Assembly: GCF_047126315.1 (NCBI RefSeq)
Contig: NZ_CP138953.1
Coordinates: forward strand, 3,534,001-3,598,000
DNA from: Shimia sp022448905
Lineage (GTDB): Bacteria; Pseudomonadota; Alphaproteobacteria; Rhodobacterales; Rhodobacteraceae
Length of the DNA stretch: 64,000 nucleotides
Reading direction: 5' to 3'
Shown here: positions 38,977 to 47,953 of the stretch, one piece after another
How positions within the stretch are numbered: the first letter of the stretch is position 1
How the letters are laid out: every line of letters starts with the position of its first letter
The notes under the pieces: model-generated
The model's input: the letters and a program-made list of their open reading frames with translations, nothing else
Databases searched by the model: none
Told to the model about the DNA's origin: nothing
Made by a program: the position numbers and the translations under genes

Positions 38977-39953
38977 GGTATGCCGCATCCGAGAAGCTGG
39001 AGATCATCCGGTTGGTTGAAGAAAGCCATCTGTCAGCGCGTCGTACATTGGCCAAACTGGGTATCCCTCGCACCACATTCTACCGTTGGTACGACCGATA
39101 CCTGCAGCGCGGGGAGGCTGGTCTTGAGGATCAGTCTCCCAAGCCCAAACACGTTTGGAACCGCGTTCCAGACGAGGTGAAGCGCAAGGTCGTCAGCTTC
39201 GCCTTGAAAGAGACAGAGCTGTCACCCCGCGAGTTGGCGGTGACCTTCACAGACCAAGAACGGTACTTTGTATCGGAATCCACAGTGTATCGCACGCTCA
39301 AGGCACATGACCTGATCACCAGCCCAGCATTCATCGTGCTGAAAGCCGCGAATGAGTTCGAGCATAAGACAACGGCCATCAACCAGCTTTGGCAGACCGA
39401 CTTTACCTATCTCAAGGTTCTGGGGTGGGGCTGGTTCTATCTCAGCACAATCCTGGACGATTACAGCCGCTACATCATCTCGTGGAAGCTCTGCACGACC
39501 ATGCGGGCGGAGGATGTGACTGACACGCTGGACTTGGCTTTGCAGGCGTCAGGGTGCGATCAGGTCCACGTTGTCCACAAACCGCGCCTACTCAGCGACA
39601 ACGGCTCCAGTTACGTCTCGGGTGACCTGGCTGAGTGGCTGCAGGACAAAGGCATGAAACATTCACGTGGAGCGCCGTATCATCCCCAGACGCAGGGCAA
39701 GATCGAGCGTTGGCATCAAACTTTGAAGAACCGGATCTTGCTGGAAAACTATTTCCTGCCCGGCGATCTCGAAGACCAAATCGAAGCCTTCGTCGATCAT
39801 TACAATCACCAGCGATATCACGAGAGCCTGAAAAACGTCACACCAGCCGATGTCTACTTCGGACGTGACCAAGCCATTCTGGAACAACGAGAAAGGATCA
39901 AACGGAAGACATTCGAAGCGCGACGCTTGCATCACAGTCAACGCGCAGCATAA
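38973..39953 (+). CDS. IS3-family transposase OrfB (copy B)
   Basis: 326 aa, identical to copy A orfB, with intact DDE residues (TDFTYLK, SDNGSSY, GKIERWH). No internal stop, so it looks functional. Confidence 0.92.
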   Translation: MRYAASEKLEIIRLVEESHLSARRTLAKLGIPRTTFYRWYDRYLQRGEAGLEDQSPKPKHVWNRVPDEVKRKVVSFALKETELSPRELAVTFTDQERYFVSESTVYRTLKAHDLITSPAFIVLKAANEFEHKTTAINQLWQTDFTYLKVLGWGWFYLSTILDDYSRYIISWKLCTTMRAEDVTDTLDLALQASGCDQVHVVHKPRLLSDNGSSYVSGDLAEWLQDKGMKHSRGAPYHPQTQGKIERWHQTLKNRILLENYFLPGDLEDQIEAFVDHYNHQRYHESLKNVTPADVYFGRDQAILEQRERIKRKTFEARRLHHSQRAA

Positions 39954-40029
39954 TCAAACCGACCCGATGAGCCGAACACTCTCTTAGTTCACGCCGCTTT
40001 TGGTTCCAAAAACTTTGACGACGGACAGC

Positions 40030-42519
40030 TCACTCCAGAATGCCCCGCCAATCTGTCTCTTGCACGGGCTTGGCCACACATCGCGGCTGTGGCCCGCCGG
40101 GAAGCGCGAGGCCTTGCGGCATATCACGTGTCGATATCAAAACCAACTTCGCTTCCGGAAACCGGCTGTACCCCATATTCAACAAGTCCCAACCGGACTG
40201 ACCACTGTCCAGATTCAGGTCGCTGACCAGAAGTGCCAGGTCAGACAAATCGCCCAGCTTTGTGCATCCTTCGGCAAATGACTTAGCGGTGACCACGTCA
40301 AACCCCAGCTTCGCCAAATCTCGCGCGGTAGTGCGCAAGTAAACTGCGTCATCGTCAATGACCAAAGCACGCCCAACCGATGCGCCCTGTACAGTTAGGA
40401 GAACCTCCTCCCGATAAGGCGGAAAGCGCATACTCACTGTGGTCCCGTGGTCCTCATCACAGGCATTACTCTCCAGAAGTAATGCGCCGCCTGACTGGTG
40501 CACAAATCCGTCGACCATCGACAAGCCAAGCCCGGTACCGCCGCCGTCGGCACGCTGTGAAAAGAATGGCTCAGTTGCACGTCTGCGGACAGCCTCGCTC
40601 ATACCGCGACCGGTGTCGCGTACAACCACCTCCGCCCCGCCACTCGCAGTGGCCCGCACCTGAACACTCACCAGGCCTGCGCCGTCAATCGCCTGTCCAG
40701 CATTGACACAAAGGTTGAGCACGGCGCTCTCCAACTGCCCTGGGTCAACCCGCGCGAACACAGGCTCGTCCGGCACGTCAACGGTCATGTCCACCGTTTC
40801 CGGCATGCCGATTTCCAACAAGTCGGCCATACCCTCAACCAATTGACCAACATCGGTGACTTGTGGTTCCAAGTGTTGCTTGCGCGCAAAGGCCAGCAGA
40901 CGTTCGGTCAACGACACCCCAAGGTCCAGAGCCGAGCGGATGCGGGCCTGCAACTCCTTGGACCGTTCCGCATCCGCGTCCTCCAAGAGGTGTACATTGC
41001 CAGAAATACTCGACAGGATATTACCGAAGTCATGCGCCACTTCGCCTGACACCTTGCCCAATGCTTCCACACGACGGATTTCCTCAAGCCGCTGCTCCAT
41101 GCGCTTGCGCTCGGTGGTTTCCGACAGCAGCCAGACCTCTTCGCCATTGGGCAGTGGCGAGCGGCGCAGTTCCAGCACATTGCCTGCTGGATCGATATAC
41201 TCCTCAAACCCGCCATGCTCGCTGGCAGACGTTTGACGCTCAAAACTCGACTCAGAAATCAAATCAACCACTTTGACTTTTTCACCCGACTGAGCCGCAG
41301 GCAATCTCAGGAGCGCTCGTAGATTCGCGTTTTCTGCTTCGATCCACCCGCCCGCTGTGGCAATGGCCACCCCGTCTTTGATGTTGCGAAAAACACGGGA
41401 AAACAGCGCGTTCTGGTGCCCAACTTGACGCGTCCGCCGCTCCAGATTGCGCGCGCTCTCCCGAAACACGTGAAACGCCGCATACAACTGACCAATTTCA
41501 TCATCCGGCGCCGGCCCTTTCGGGAGGTCCGTACGATGATTTCCCGCAGCCAAACTCCGCATCGCCGCCGCGATCAAATGCAAGTTGCGCGCGACGTAAC
41601 GAGACACATAAAGCGACGAGGAAATTGCCACCATCAGGCTCACAACGGTCAGCGCCAAAAAAGCTTTCTTGGCAAAGGCAAGGTTGCTCGATGTTTCCTG
41701 CCGCGCCTGCGATAAACGTTCCTCCGCCTCAAACACTTGTACCGCTGCAAAGGTGCTCACCCGCTTCGTTTCCTGCCGAATACGAAACAAGGCATTCTCC
41801 GCATCCAACCGCGCGGCCAAATCACGATGCTTTAGAACAAACAGGCTTTCGCTGCGACGCGTGGCCGCCTCAATTTCTGCCAAGGTTGCCTCATGCATCG
41901 GGCTCACTGTCCGCAGCGCCGCATCACGTTGCTTGCTGTACCGGCGGCTGAACTCTCCAAGCTCGATCAAGGCGATGGCCCGCCCGGCACCTAGGGCGCT
42001 TGCCGTCAACTGCTGCAACGCGGCCCAGACTTCACGTTCCGCCAAAGGCAACGCCTTGTCACTGGCCAACCGGCGCACCCGTTGGTTCAGGCGTTCCAAG
42101 TCCCGGTCAATTGCCGCCAGTTCCGCCTGCCGGGCGGTCTGCGGCGTCAATGCATTTGTCAGGTCGTCGATGGCCAATCGCAACCGCGCCACCGGCAAAT
42201 CCAGCGCAGCATCTCCAGCCGACAAAGCTTCAACCCGGTTCAGGTTTTCGAGAACCTTGTTCCTTTCCTGCTCCAACTGAAACGGAGGAAACAACGCATG
42301 CAGGAAGGGTGCAGAGGTCGCGAGATCTGCGGATTCTCGCGACAGGTCCAAGGCGTCAGACACCTCCGCCAAGGTTTCCTTGTGCAAGACGTTCATCCAG
42401 AGCTCGGTACGATTTAGGACTAGAATGCCGATCAGGCTAACCAGCAGGATCAACCCAAACAGAACAGCAATGGCGGCAGACAGGCGAAACCGCACACTCA
42501 AGCGCGCCAGTACCGACAT
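40030..42519 (-). CDS. Hybrid sensor histidine kinase (TorS-like architecture)
   Basis: 829 aa. TM1 about residues 13-36 and TM2 about 285-309 enclose a 245-residue periplasmic helical sensor region rich in coiled coils; then HAMP (about 310-360), a PAS-like domain (about 370-470), HisKA with H496 in SGEVAHDFGN, an HATPase_c domain (N box, DTGRGM, GGTGLGLSMVDGF), and a C-terminal receiver domain (LVIDDDAVYL; acceptor Asp in VSDLNLDSG; KPV lysine). It starts 1 base before the end of the response regulator gene (TAATG), so the two form an operon. Adjacent to a divergent PhnD-type transporter, it may respond to the substrate-binding protein. Confidence 0.88.
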   Translation of the reverse strand: MSVLARLSVRFRLSAAIAVLFGLILLVSLIGILVLNRTELWMNVLHKETLAEVSDALDLSRESADLATSAPFLHALFPPFQLEQERNKVLENLNRVEALSAGDAALDLPVARLRLAIDDLTNALTPQTARQAELAAIDRDLERLNQRVRRLASDKALPLAEREVWAALQQLTASALGAGRAIALIELGEFSRRYSKQRDAALRTVSPMHEATLAEIEAATRRSESLFVLKHRDLAARLDAENALFRIRQETKRVSTFAAVQVFEAEERLSQARQETSSNLAFAKKAFLALTVVSLMVAISSSLYVSRYVARNLHLIAAAMRSLAAGNHRTDLPKGPAPDDEIGQLYAAFHVFRESARNLERRTRQVGHQNALFSRVFRNIKDGVAIATAGGWIEAENANLRALLRLPAAQSGEKVKVVDLISESSFERQTSASEHGGFEEYIDPAGNVLELRRSPLPNGEEVWLLSETTERKRMEQRLEEIRRVEALGKVSGEVAHDFGNILSSISGNVHLLEDADAERSKELQARIRSALDLGVSLTERLLAFARKQHLEPQVTDVGQLVEGMADLLEIGMPETVDMTVDVPDEPVFARVDPGQLESAVLNLCVNAGQAIDGAGLVSVQVRATASGGAEVVVRDTGRGMSEAVRRRATEPFFSQRADGGGTGLGLSMVDGFVHQSGGALLLESNACDEDHGTTVSMRFPPYREEVLLTVQGASVGRALVIDDDAVYLRTTARDLAKLGFDVVTAKSFAEGCTKLGDLSDLALLVSDLNLDSGQSGWDLLNMGYSRFPEAKLVLISTRDMPQGLALPGGPQPRCVAKPVQETDWRGILE

Positions 42520-43247
42520 TACAGCGTTTCCGCGCCAAGGTTAAAAATGTAACCCTGCGCCCGCCGTGTCTGCAAATGCACAGGCTTTGACGGCACAGGC
42601 TCAATCTTTCGTCTCAATCGCAAGATCAAAACATCAATGGTGCGGTCCACATAGCGCTCCACATCTGAGCCCAGCTCCTTGAGAAGTTCTGGCCTCGGGA
42701 TCACCCGATTGGGATTGCGAGCAAAATACTCTAACAGACGATACTCCGCGTTGGTGAGAGGAACCTCTTCGCCTTCCCGATCCAAGAGCCGACGGGATTG
42801 CACATCAATCCGCATATCTCGAAAGGCAATCCCCTGCCCGCTTGCGACACTTGGTTTGGCGGTGCCATGCCCGTAGCGCCGCAGGACGGCCCGAATGCGG
42901 GCCACCAACTCGCGCGGATTAAACGGCTTGATCAGATAGTCATCCGCGCCGGTTTCCAGCCCGATGATCTTGTCAATCTCGTCCCCCACACCGGTCAGCA
43001 TCACGATCGGGATCTCATAGCGTTCCCGTATGTGGATCGCCAAGGTCAAGCCGGACTCTCCGCGCAGTCGCAAGTCGATCAGGGCCATATCGATATGTGG
43101 CGGATCTCCCAGCGCCATGAAGGCCGCAATGTCAGGACAACAGACCGCGCCGAACCCGCTGTCCCGCATCAAAGCGGACAGAGTGTCACGTACGCTCTCA
43201 TCATCATCCACGATCGCAATGAGCGGCTCGGCCTGGCCCGTAATCAT
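42519..43247 (-). CDS. OmpR/PhoB-family response regulator
   Basis: 242 aa. Receiver domain with the acidic cluster IVDDDES, acceptor D58 (ALIDLRLRGESG) and K108 (YLIKPFNPREL); C-terminal winged helix with NAEYRLLEYFARNPNRV and DVERYVDRTIDVLILRLRRK. Operon with the hybrid histidine kinase. A natural target is the divergent phnD promoter 258 bases away. Confidence 0.92.
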   Translation of the reverse strand: MITGQAEPLIAIVDDDESVRDTLSALMRDSGFGAVCCPDIAAFMALGDPPHIDMALIDLRLRGESGLTLAIHIRERYEIPIVMLTGVGDEIDKIIGLETGADDYLIKPFNPRELVARIRAVLRRYGHGTAKPSVASGQGIAFRDMRIDVQSRRLLDREGEEVPLTNAEYRLLEYFARNPNRVIPRPELLKELGSDVERYVDRTIDVLILRLRRKIEPVPSKPVHLQTRRAQGYIFNLGAETL

Positions 43248-43354
43248 GAAACCTCATCCCGCGGCATTTTGTGGCCAATGGGTGTTCCCATTGACCAAGT
43301 GTTTTGAATCAGTTCCGCAGATCATGACAGATTGTAAGTCGGCGCGCGCGGCTT

Positions 43355-43401
43355 TGTAACACTGTTAACATTAAACCCTTGTTTCGTCTGTTCCGTTAAC
43401 A
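43355..43401. promoter_or_regulatory. Repeated TGTTAACA-type motifs upstream of phnD and the response regulator
   Basis: TGTAACA (43355-43361), TGTTAACA (43363-43370) and CGTTAACA (43394-43401) lie in the divergent intergenic region. Direct repeats of short T-G-T/A-A-C-A units are typical of OmpR-family binding sites. Suggestive only. Confidence 0.35.
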
Positions 43402-43505
43402 CAAGCCTGCTCGCGGGCAAGCTCGCCACTCTCCTAAGCTGCTCTGGTCAGCGCCTTGCCTTGGGGCCAATGTTCCACACGGCATGCGTTATAAGGGAGG
43501 ATACC

Positions 43506-44483
43506 ATGACACCAATTTTTACCCGCGCCGCGACGGCTTTGGGCATCCTGTCGGTCAGCGCCTTTGCCGCTGCTGCCAATTGTGCAGATCGGGGCGCTTT
43601 GGACGAGCTTTACTGTGACGCCAATGGCGATCTGGTTGCGGACACGCCAACCGATCCGGCCGAGTTGCGCAACCCGGACACACTGGTTTTTGCTTACACC
43701 CCGGTTGAAGACCCCGCCGTTTATGCTGACATCTGGGCACCGTTTATTACCCATATGGAAGACGTGACTGGTAAAGGCGTGCAGTTCTTCGCCGTGCAAT
43801 CCAACTCCGCCGAAGTCGAAGCCATGCGCTCTGGTCGCTTGCACGTTGCAGGCTTCTCCACTGGCCCAACACCATTTGCGGTGAACCTCGCCGGTGCTGT
43901 GCCCTTTGCCATCATGGGCGCCGAGGATGGCCAGTTCGGCTATAAACTGCAGGTCTTCACGCAGGCCGACAGCGACATCCAAGCGGTCAAAGACCTCGCA
44001 GGCCGCCGCGTTGCGCATACCTCGCCCACCTCCAACTCCGGCAACCAAGCGCCTCGCGCGTTGTTCCCATCCTTGGGTGTCGAGCCGGACAAGGACTACG
44101 AAGTGACTTATTCTGGCTCCCATGACCAATCCATGCTGGGTGTTGTGGCTGGTGACTATGATGCGGCTCCAGTGGCTTCCGAAGTGGTGGAGCGCATGGC
44201 GGAACGCGGTCTCTATGATCCCAAAGACGTGCGTATGGTCTGGGAAAGCGATCCGTTCCCAACCACGTCTTTCACCGTGGCCCACAACCTGGACCCGGAA
44301 CTGTCCGAAAAGATCAAAGAGGCCTTCTTCACCTTTGAATTCTCCGGCACCAAACTGGGCGAAGAATTTGCCGGTGTGAGCAAGTTCATCCCAATCACTT
44401 ACAAGGATCAGTGGGCGGTCATCCGTCAGATCCAGAGTTCCAACGGCGTGGAATACACCCCGCAGGGTCTCGCAGGTAAGTAA
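43506..44483 (+). CDS. phnD: PhnD-type phosphate/phosphonate substrate-binding protein
   Basis: 325 aa with a Sec signal peptide (cleavage near AAANCADRG). Core segments TLVFAYTPVEDPAVYADIWA, AGFSTGPTPFAVN and VAHTSPTSNSGNQAP are those of PhnD-like periplasmic proteins; it binds a phosphate-type oxyanion ligand. GGGAGG 6 bases before the ATG (43506) decides the start. The gene ends with a hairpin terminator that probably yields more SBP than permease, as is usual for ABC operons. The ligand (phosphonate, phosphite or an organophosphate ester) is not read from sequence; no C-P lyase or phosphonatase genes are seen here. Confidence 0.88.
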   Translation: MTPIFTRAATALGILSVSAFAAAANCADRGALDELYCDANGDLVADTPTDPAELRNPDTLVFAYTPVEDPAVYADIWAPFITHMEDVTGKGVQFFAVQSNSAEVEAMRSGRLHVAGFSTGPTPFAVNLAGAVPFAIMGAEDGQFGYKLQVFTQADSDIQAVKDLAGRRVAHTSPTSNSGNQAPRALFPSLGVEPDKDYEVTYSGSHDQSMLGVVAGDYDAAPVASEVVERMAERGLYDPKDVRMVWESDPFPTTSFTVAHNLDPELSEKIKEAFFTFEFSGTKLGEEFAGVSKFIPITYKDQWAVIRQIQSSNGVEYTPQGLAGK

Positions 44484-44500
44484 CTAAATCACCAAACAAA

Positions 44501-44535
44501 GCCCGGATAGCGCGCATCGCTGTCCGGGCCTTTTC
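44501..44535 (+). terminator. Hairpin between phnD and phnC
   Basis: Twelve-base stem with one wobble (44501-44512 with 44518-44529) followed by CTTTTC, 18 bases after the phnD stop. Partial terminator or mRNA-stabilising hairpin. Confidence 0.65.
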
Positions 44536-44597
44536 GGCCCTGTGTGCGATCAGACACCGCGTCACAGGTAAAGCCGCGCTATGCCCGAGAGACCGCA

Positions 44598-45371
44598 ATG
44601 CTAAAAATATCAAAACTCACAAAACGTTACGGCTCGGGCGACCCCGTGCTCAAAGAACTCGACTTGACTGTCGAAGACGATCAACTGACCTCAGTCATCG
44701 GCTCGTCAGGCGCCGGCAAAAGCACGCTGCTGCGCTGTATCAACCGGCTGGTTGAACCCACATCTGGCTCCGTTGATTTGAACGGCACAGAGTTCACCGC
44801 CCTAAAGGGGCGCGAGCTACGCACGGCGCGGCGTCGTATCGGCATGGTGTTCCAAAGCTTCAACCTGATCGACCGCTTGACCGTGATGGAAAACGTGCAA
44901 TCCGGTCGCCTTGGTTACATCTCCACCTGGGCGGCCCTCACCCGCCGCTACCCCCGCGAAGACATCCGCCACGCCTATGAGTTGATGGAACGAGTTGGTA
45001 TTGCCCATTACGCCGATCGCCGAGCCGACGAGCTGTCCGGCGGCGAGCGTCAAAGGGTCGGCGTGGTCCGCGCACTGATGCAACGCCCGGAAATCCTGCT
45101 GGCGGATGAACCCACCGCTTCACTTGATCCCAAAACCTCCGAGCAAATCATGTCACTCCTGCGCGACCTGGCGTCAGAATTGAAGCTCCCGGTGATCATA
45201 AACATCCACAATGTCACCGAAGCCAAAGAATACAGCGACCGCATAGTTGGCATGCGCTATGGCCGCATCATCTTTGACGACCTGCCGGGCAAGCTGACCC
45301 AATCCGAGATGGATGAAATATACGCTGGCGTACCCGCGATGGACCGTGCCGAAGTGGGAGCCGTGGCATGA
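44598..45371 (+). CDS. phnC: Phosphonate-type ABC transporter ATP-binding protein
   Basis: 257 aa. Walker A GSSGAGKST (near residue 35), signature LSGGERQRVG (near 145), Walker B ILLADEPTASLD and switch His in INIHNVTEAKEY. It energises PhnE permeases. The ATG at 44598 is chosen over the open frame to 44544. It overlaps the first phnE by 4 bases (ATGA). Confidence 0.93.
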   Translation: MLKISKLTKRYGSGDPVLKELDLTVEDDQLTSVIGSSGAGKSTLLRCINRLVEPTSGSVDLNGTEFTALKGRELRTARRRIGMVFQSFNLIDRLTVMENVQSGRLGYISTWAALTRRYPREDIRHAYELMERVGIAHYADRRADELSGGERQRVGVVRALMQRPEILLADEPTASLDPKTSEQIMSLLRDLASELKLPVIINIHNVTEAKEYSDRIVGMRYGRIIFDDLPGKLTQSEMDEIYAGVPAMDRAEVGAVA

Positions 45372-46162
45372 GCACAGCCAAAGACACTTGGCGCAAACCG
45401 CCCTTCATAGCCAACCCGCTCTTGCGCTATGGGCTCTACAGCGCGGTGGCGATCTACGTCATCTTAACAATGACCACCCTGCCGATTGACTGGGACCGCG
45501 TGTCTGACGGCATGCGCCGTGCACAACGCATCTTCAGCGGAGCGTTTCCTCCGAGTTTTGAGCGCTCTGGCCTGCTGATAGACGGTTTTCTGGAAAGCCT
45601 GAAAATCGCCATCCTCGCCACCGTGGGCGGCATCCTACTCTCAGTACCCCTCGCCTTCATGGCGGCCCGTAACATTGCCATCAAACCAGTCTACTTTCTG
45701 GGCCGCGGCATCATCATTGTCGCGCGCAGCTTCCACCCGGTCATCGTCGCCATCATCTTTGTGAAAGCCGTCGGCTTTGGACCCTTTGCAGGCGCGCTTA
45801 CGCTGGTGGTCTACTCCATCGGCTTTGTTGCCAAACTTCTGGCGGAACGCATCGAGGAAATCGACTTTGGTCAGGTCGAAGCCATGCGCTCTGTGGGCGC
45901 TGGCTACCTCGCAACGCTTGTCTACGCAGTCTTCCCGCAGATCATGCCCCGCCTTGTCGGCCTTGGCATCTATCAACTCGACAGCAATCTGCGTGCCTCC
46001 GCCGTGGTCGGCATCGTTGGCGCAGGCGGCATCGGAGCCACCTTGGCCAATGCCTTTGGCCGGTACGACTATGACTTCGCGCTCGCCATCACCATGGTCA
46101 TCGTCAGCGTCATCCTCATTTCAGAGGCAATCAGCGGCTTTATCAGAAAACGGATTGCATGA
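45368..46162 (+). CDS. phnE: Phosphonate-type ABC transporter permease 1
   Basis: 264 aa with about six membrane segments and the EAA-loop EEIDFGQVEAMRSVGAG that contacts PhnC. 4-base overlap with phnC and with the second phnE, so the three are tightly coupled. Forms the membrane channel with the second phnE. Confidence 0.9.
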   Translation: MSTAKDTWRKPPFIANPLLRYGLYSAVAIYVILTMTTLPIDWDRVSDGMRRAQRIFSGAFPPSFERSGLLIDGFLESLKIAILATVGGILLSVPLAFMAARNIAIKPVYFLGRGIIIVARSFHPVIVAIIFVKAVGFGPFAGALTLVVYSIGFVAKLLAERIEEIDFGQVEAMRSVGAGYLATLVYAVFPQIMPRLVGLGIYQLDSNLRASAVVGIVGAGGIGATLANAFGRYDYDFALAITMVIVSVILISEAISGFIRKRIA

Positions 46163-46971
46163 TGAACAGCCAAGCAATGCAACACACGCTTGACCACTGG
46201 TCCCGCTTCACCCTGAAACAACGCCTCATGCGCTACGGTGGCTTCGCCCTCACCCTGCTTGTGGTCGCCTGGGCGCTTTCCAGTATCAATGTGATCTGGG
46301 AATGGGTCTGGGACGCGCCAGCCCAAATGGGTGATCTCTTTGGCCGTATGATGCCGCCGGACCCCAGCAATCTGCCATCTATCTTGGAGGCGATCTGGCA
46401 GACCGTGAACATCGCCACGCTGGCCACGATGTTTGCCGTCGTGGTTGCCCTGCCCGTGGCGTATATCTCGGCCCAGAACACCACGCCCAACCGGCTTTGC
46501 CTGTGGATCGGCCGCTTCATTCTGGTCTCGTCCCGCTCGGTCAACACCATCATCTGGGCGCTGCTGTTTGTGGCCATCTTCGGCCCCGGCATTGTTGCGG
46601 GTATTGTCGCGATCATGTTCCGGTCCATCGGCTTTCTCGGCAAACTGCTCGGCGAAGCCATTGAGGAAATTGACACAAAACCGGTTGAAGCGCTGGAAGC
46701 CTGCGGCGCTTCGCGGTTCAAAATTGTGCTCTATGCCATTGTGCCTCAGGTCATGCCTGCCTTCTTCGCCGTCGCGATCCTCCGCTGGGACATCAACTTG
46801 CGGGAATCCACCGTGTTGGGCCTCGTCGGCGCAGGTGGCATTGGCATGATCCTGCAAGGGGCCATCGACACTTTCAACTGGCCGGAGGTCTCCATGGTGT
46901 TGCTCACCATCCTCGCGCTGGTGGTCTTTGGCGAAGTCGTCTCTTCCTACTTGCGCAAGAAAATCCTCTGA
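46159..46971 (+). CDS. phnE: Phosphonate-type ABC transporter permease 2
   Basis: 270 aa, six membrane segments, EAA loop EEIDTKPVEALEACGAS. Homologous to the preceding permease; two permease genes in a row are usual in phnCDE1E2 operons. A strong terminator follows 9 bases after the stop. Confidence 0.9.
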   Translation: MMNSQAMQHTLDHWSRFTLKQRLMRYGGFALTLLVVAWALSSINVIWEWVWDAPAQMGDLFGRMMPPDPSNLPSILEAIWQTVNIATLATMFAVVVALPVAYISAQNTTPNRLCLWIGRFILVSSRSVNTIIWALLFVAIFGPGIVAGIVAIMFRSIGFLGKLLGEAIEEIDTKPVEALEACGASRFKIVLYAIVPQVMPAFFAVAILRWDINLRESTVLGLVGAGGIGMILQGAIDTFNWPEVSMVLLTILALVVFGEVVSSYLRKKIL

Positions 46972-46980
46972 CCTTACAAC

Positions 46981-47009
46981 GGCGGCCGACACCCTCGGCC
47001 GCCTTTTTT
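46981..47009 (+). terminator. Intrinsic terminator after the second phnE
   Basis: GGCGGCCGA (46981-46989), five-base loop, TCGGCCGCC (46995-47003), then TTTTTT. Confidence 0.85.
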
Positions 47010-47026
47010 CTTTTCGGACGCAACTT

Positions 47027-47929
47027 ATGATCGACACGCAAACGGCGTTTGACCGCTACGAAAGCCTGCGCGACGCGCTGCCTTCCGCAACCTTTCCGAC
47101 CAGGTCCCAAACGGGCCGCGACCTCAGCGACACCACCGCGCACTATGACGCTTACATACTGGATGCCTTCGGCGTCCTGAACCGAGGTGAAACCGCCATC
47201 GAAGGCGCGGTAGAACGCATAGCGGACCTGCGCGCCGCGGGCAAACGGCTGATTGTTTTGACCAACGCCGCCAGCTACACGCGCGTGGACATCCTCGCAA
47301 AGTACCATCGTTTCGGCTTTGACTTCACCGCCGACGACGTGGTCTCAAGTCGCGATGTGGCCTTCGCAAACCTGCCTAAGCTGGCAGACGGTAAAGTCTG
47401 GGCAGCAATCTCTGCAGAAGGAGATGACTTCAGCGACACCCCCGCCTCTGCCAACATCGAAGACCTGATCGCCAACCCGGATCTCTTTGGCACTGCAGGC
47501 GGCTTCCTGTTCCTCTCCACGGCCCGCTGGATAGACACAGACACAGCCGCCTTAAGCCAAGCCCTCAAAGCCAATCCCCGCCCATTGGTGGTTGCCAATC
47601 CAGACCTTGTCGCGCCACGTGAAGACGGCTTGACCATCGAACCCGGCATGATTGCCCACGACATTCTTGCGCAGACCGGCACAGATGCTGTGTTTTATGG
47701 CAAACCGTATGACAACGCCTTTGAAAGCGCACTGGCACGTTTGGACGGCATCCCTCGCCACCGCATCGCTATGGTCGGCGACACGTTGCACACCGATGTG
47801 CTTGGCGGGGCCGCAGCGGGCATCGGCACCATCCTGATCACCGATCATGGCCTATTCAAAGGCTTCGACGTCGCGCCTTACATCAAACTGTCCGGCATTC
47901 AACCGGACTGGATTATCTCAACAACTTAA
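47027..47929 (+). CDS. HAD-superfamily (IIA) protein with unusual motif I
   Basis: 300 aa. Motif I reads AYILDAFGVLNRG: the nucleophile Asp is present but the usual second Asp (D-x-D) is Phe. Motif II is VLTNAAS, motif III lies in KPYDNAFESAL and motif IV is MVGDTLHTDVLGG. The IIA members with D-x-W/F instead of D-x-D are a known hypothetical subgroup, so phosphatase activity is not guaranteed. It follows the phn terminator by 18 bases and could be read from its own promoter. Its link to the transporter is by position only. Confidence 0.75.
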   Translation: MIDTQTAFDRYESLRDALPSATFPTRSQTGRDLSDTTAHYDAYILDAFGVLNRGETAIEGAVERIADLRAAGKRLIVLTNAASYTRVDILAKYHRFGFDFTADDVVSSRDVAFANLPKLADGKVWAAISAEGDDFSDTPASANIEDLIANPDLFGTAGGFLFLSTARWIDTDTAALSQALKANPRPLVVANPDLVAPREDGLTIEPGMIAHDILAQTGTDAVFYGKPYDNAFESALARLDGIPRHRIAMVGDTLHTDVLGGAAAGIGTILITDHGLFKGFDVAPYIKLSGIQPDWIISTT

Positions 47930-47953
47930 AGCGTTACAGAAGGGGGGCGCGTT

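Larger units (their letters stand above)
28491..40028. mobile_element. Accessory region bounded by inverted IS3-family copies (possible composite transposon)
   Basis: Two 1505-bp IS copies in inverted orientation enclose 8.5 kb of cargo with lower GC than the surrounding chromosome. Cargo genes are not housekeeping: HEPN-type protein, polysaccharide lyase, RTX copper-radical oxidase, KTSC-like and PAS/zinc proteins. The right IS copy ends two bases before the stop codon of the histidine kinase gene at 40030. A tRNA-derived att repeat at 32782 lies inside, so the region is probably a product of several insertions rather than one transposon. Confidence 0.5.
38524..40028 (+). mobile_element. IS3-family insertion sequence, copy B
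   Basis: Inverted copy of 28491-29995. It ends 2 bases before the stop codon (40030-40032) of the histidine kinase gene that reads toward it, so the insertion edge is adjacent to but not inside the coding frame. Both IS copies look intact and probably active. Confidence 0.8.

Noticed and set aside
42000..42519. Frameshift in the histidine kinase gene because of the nearby IS
   Set aside because: The frame runs cleanly from start to TGA at 40030 and all expected domains are present; the IS edge is outside the coding frame.
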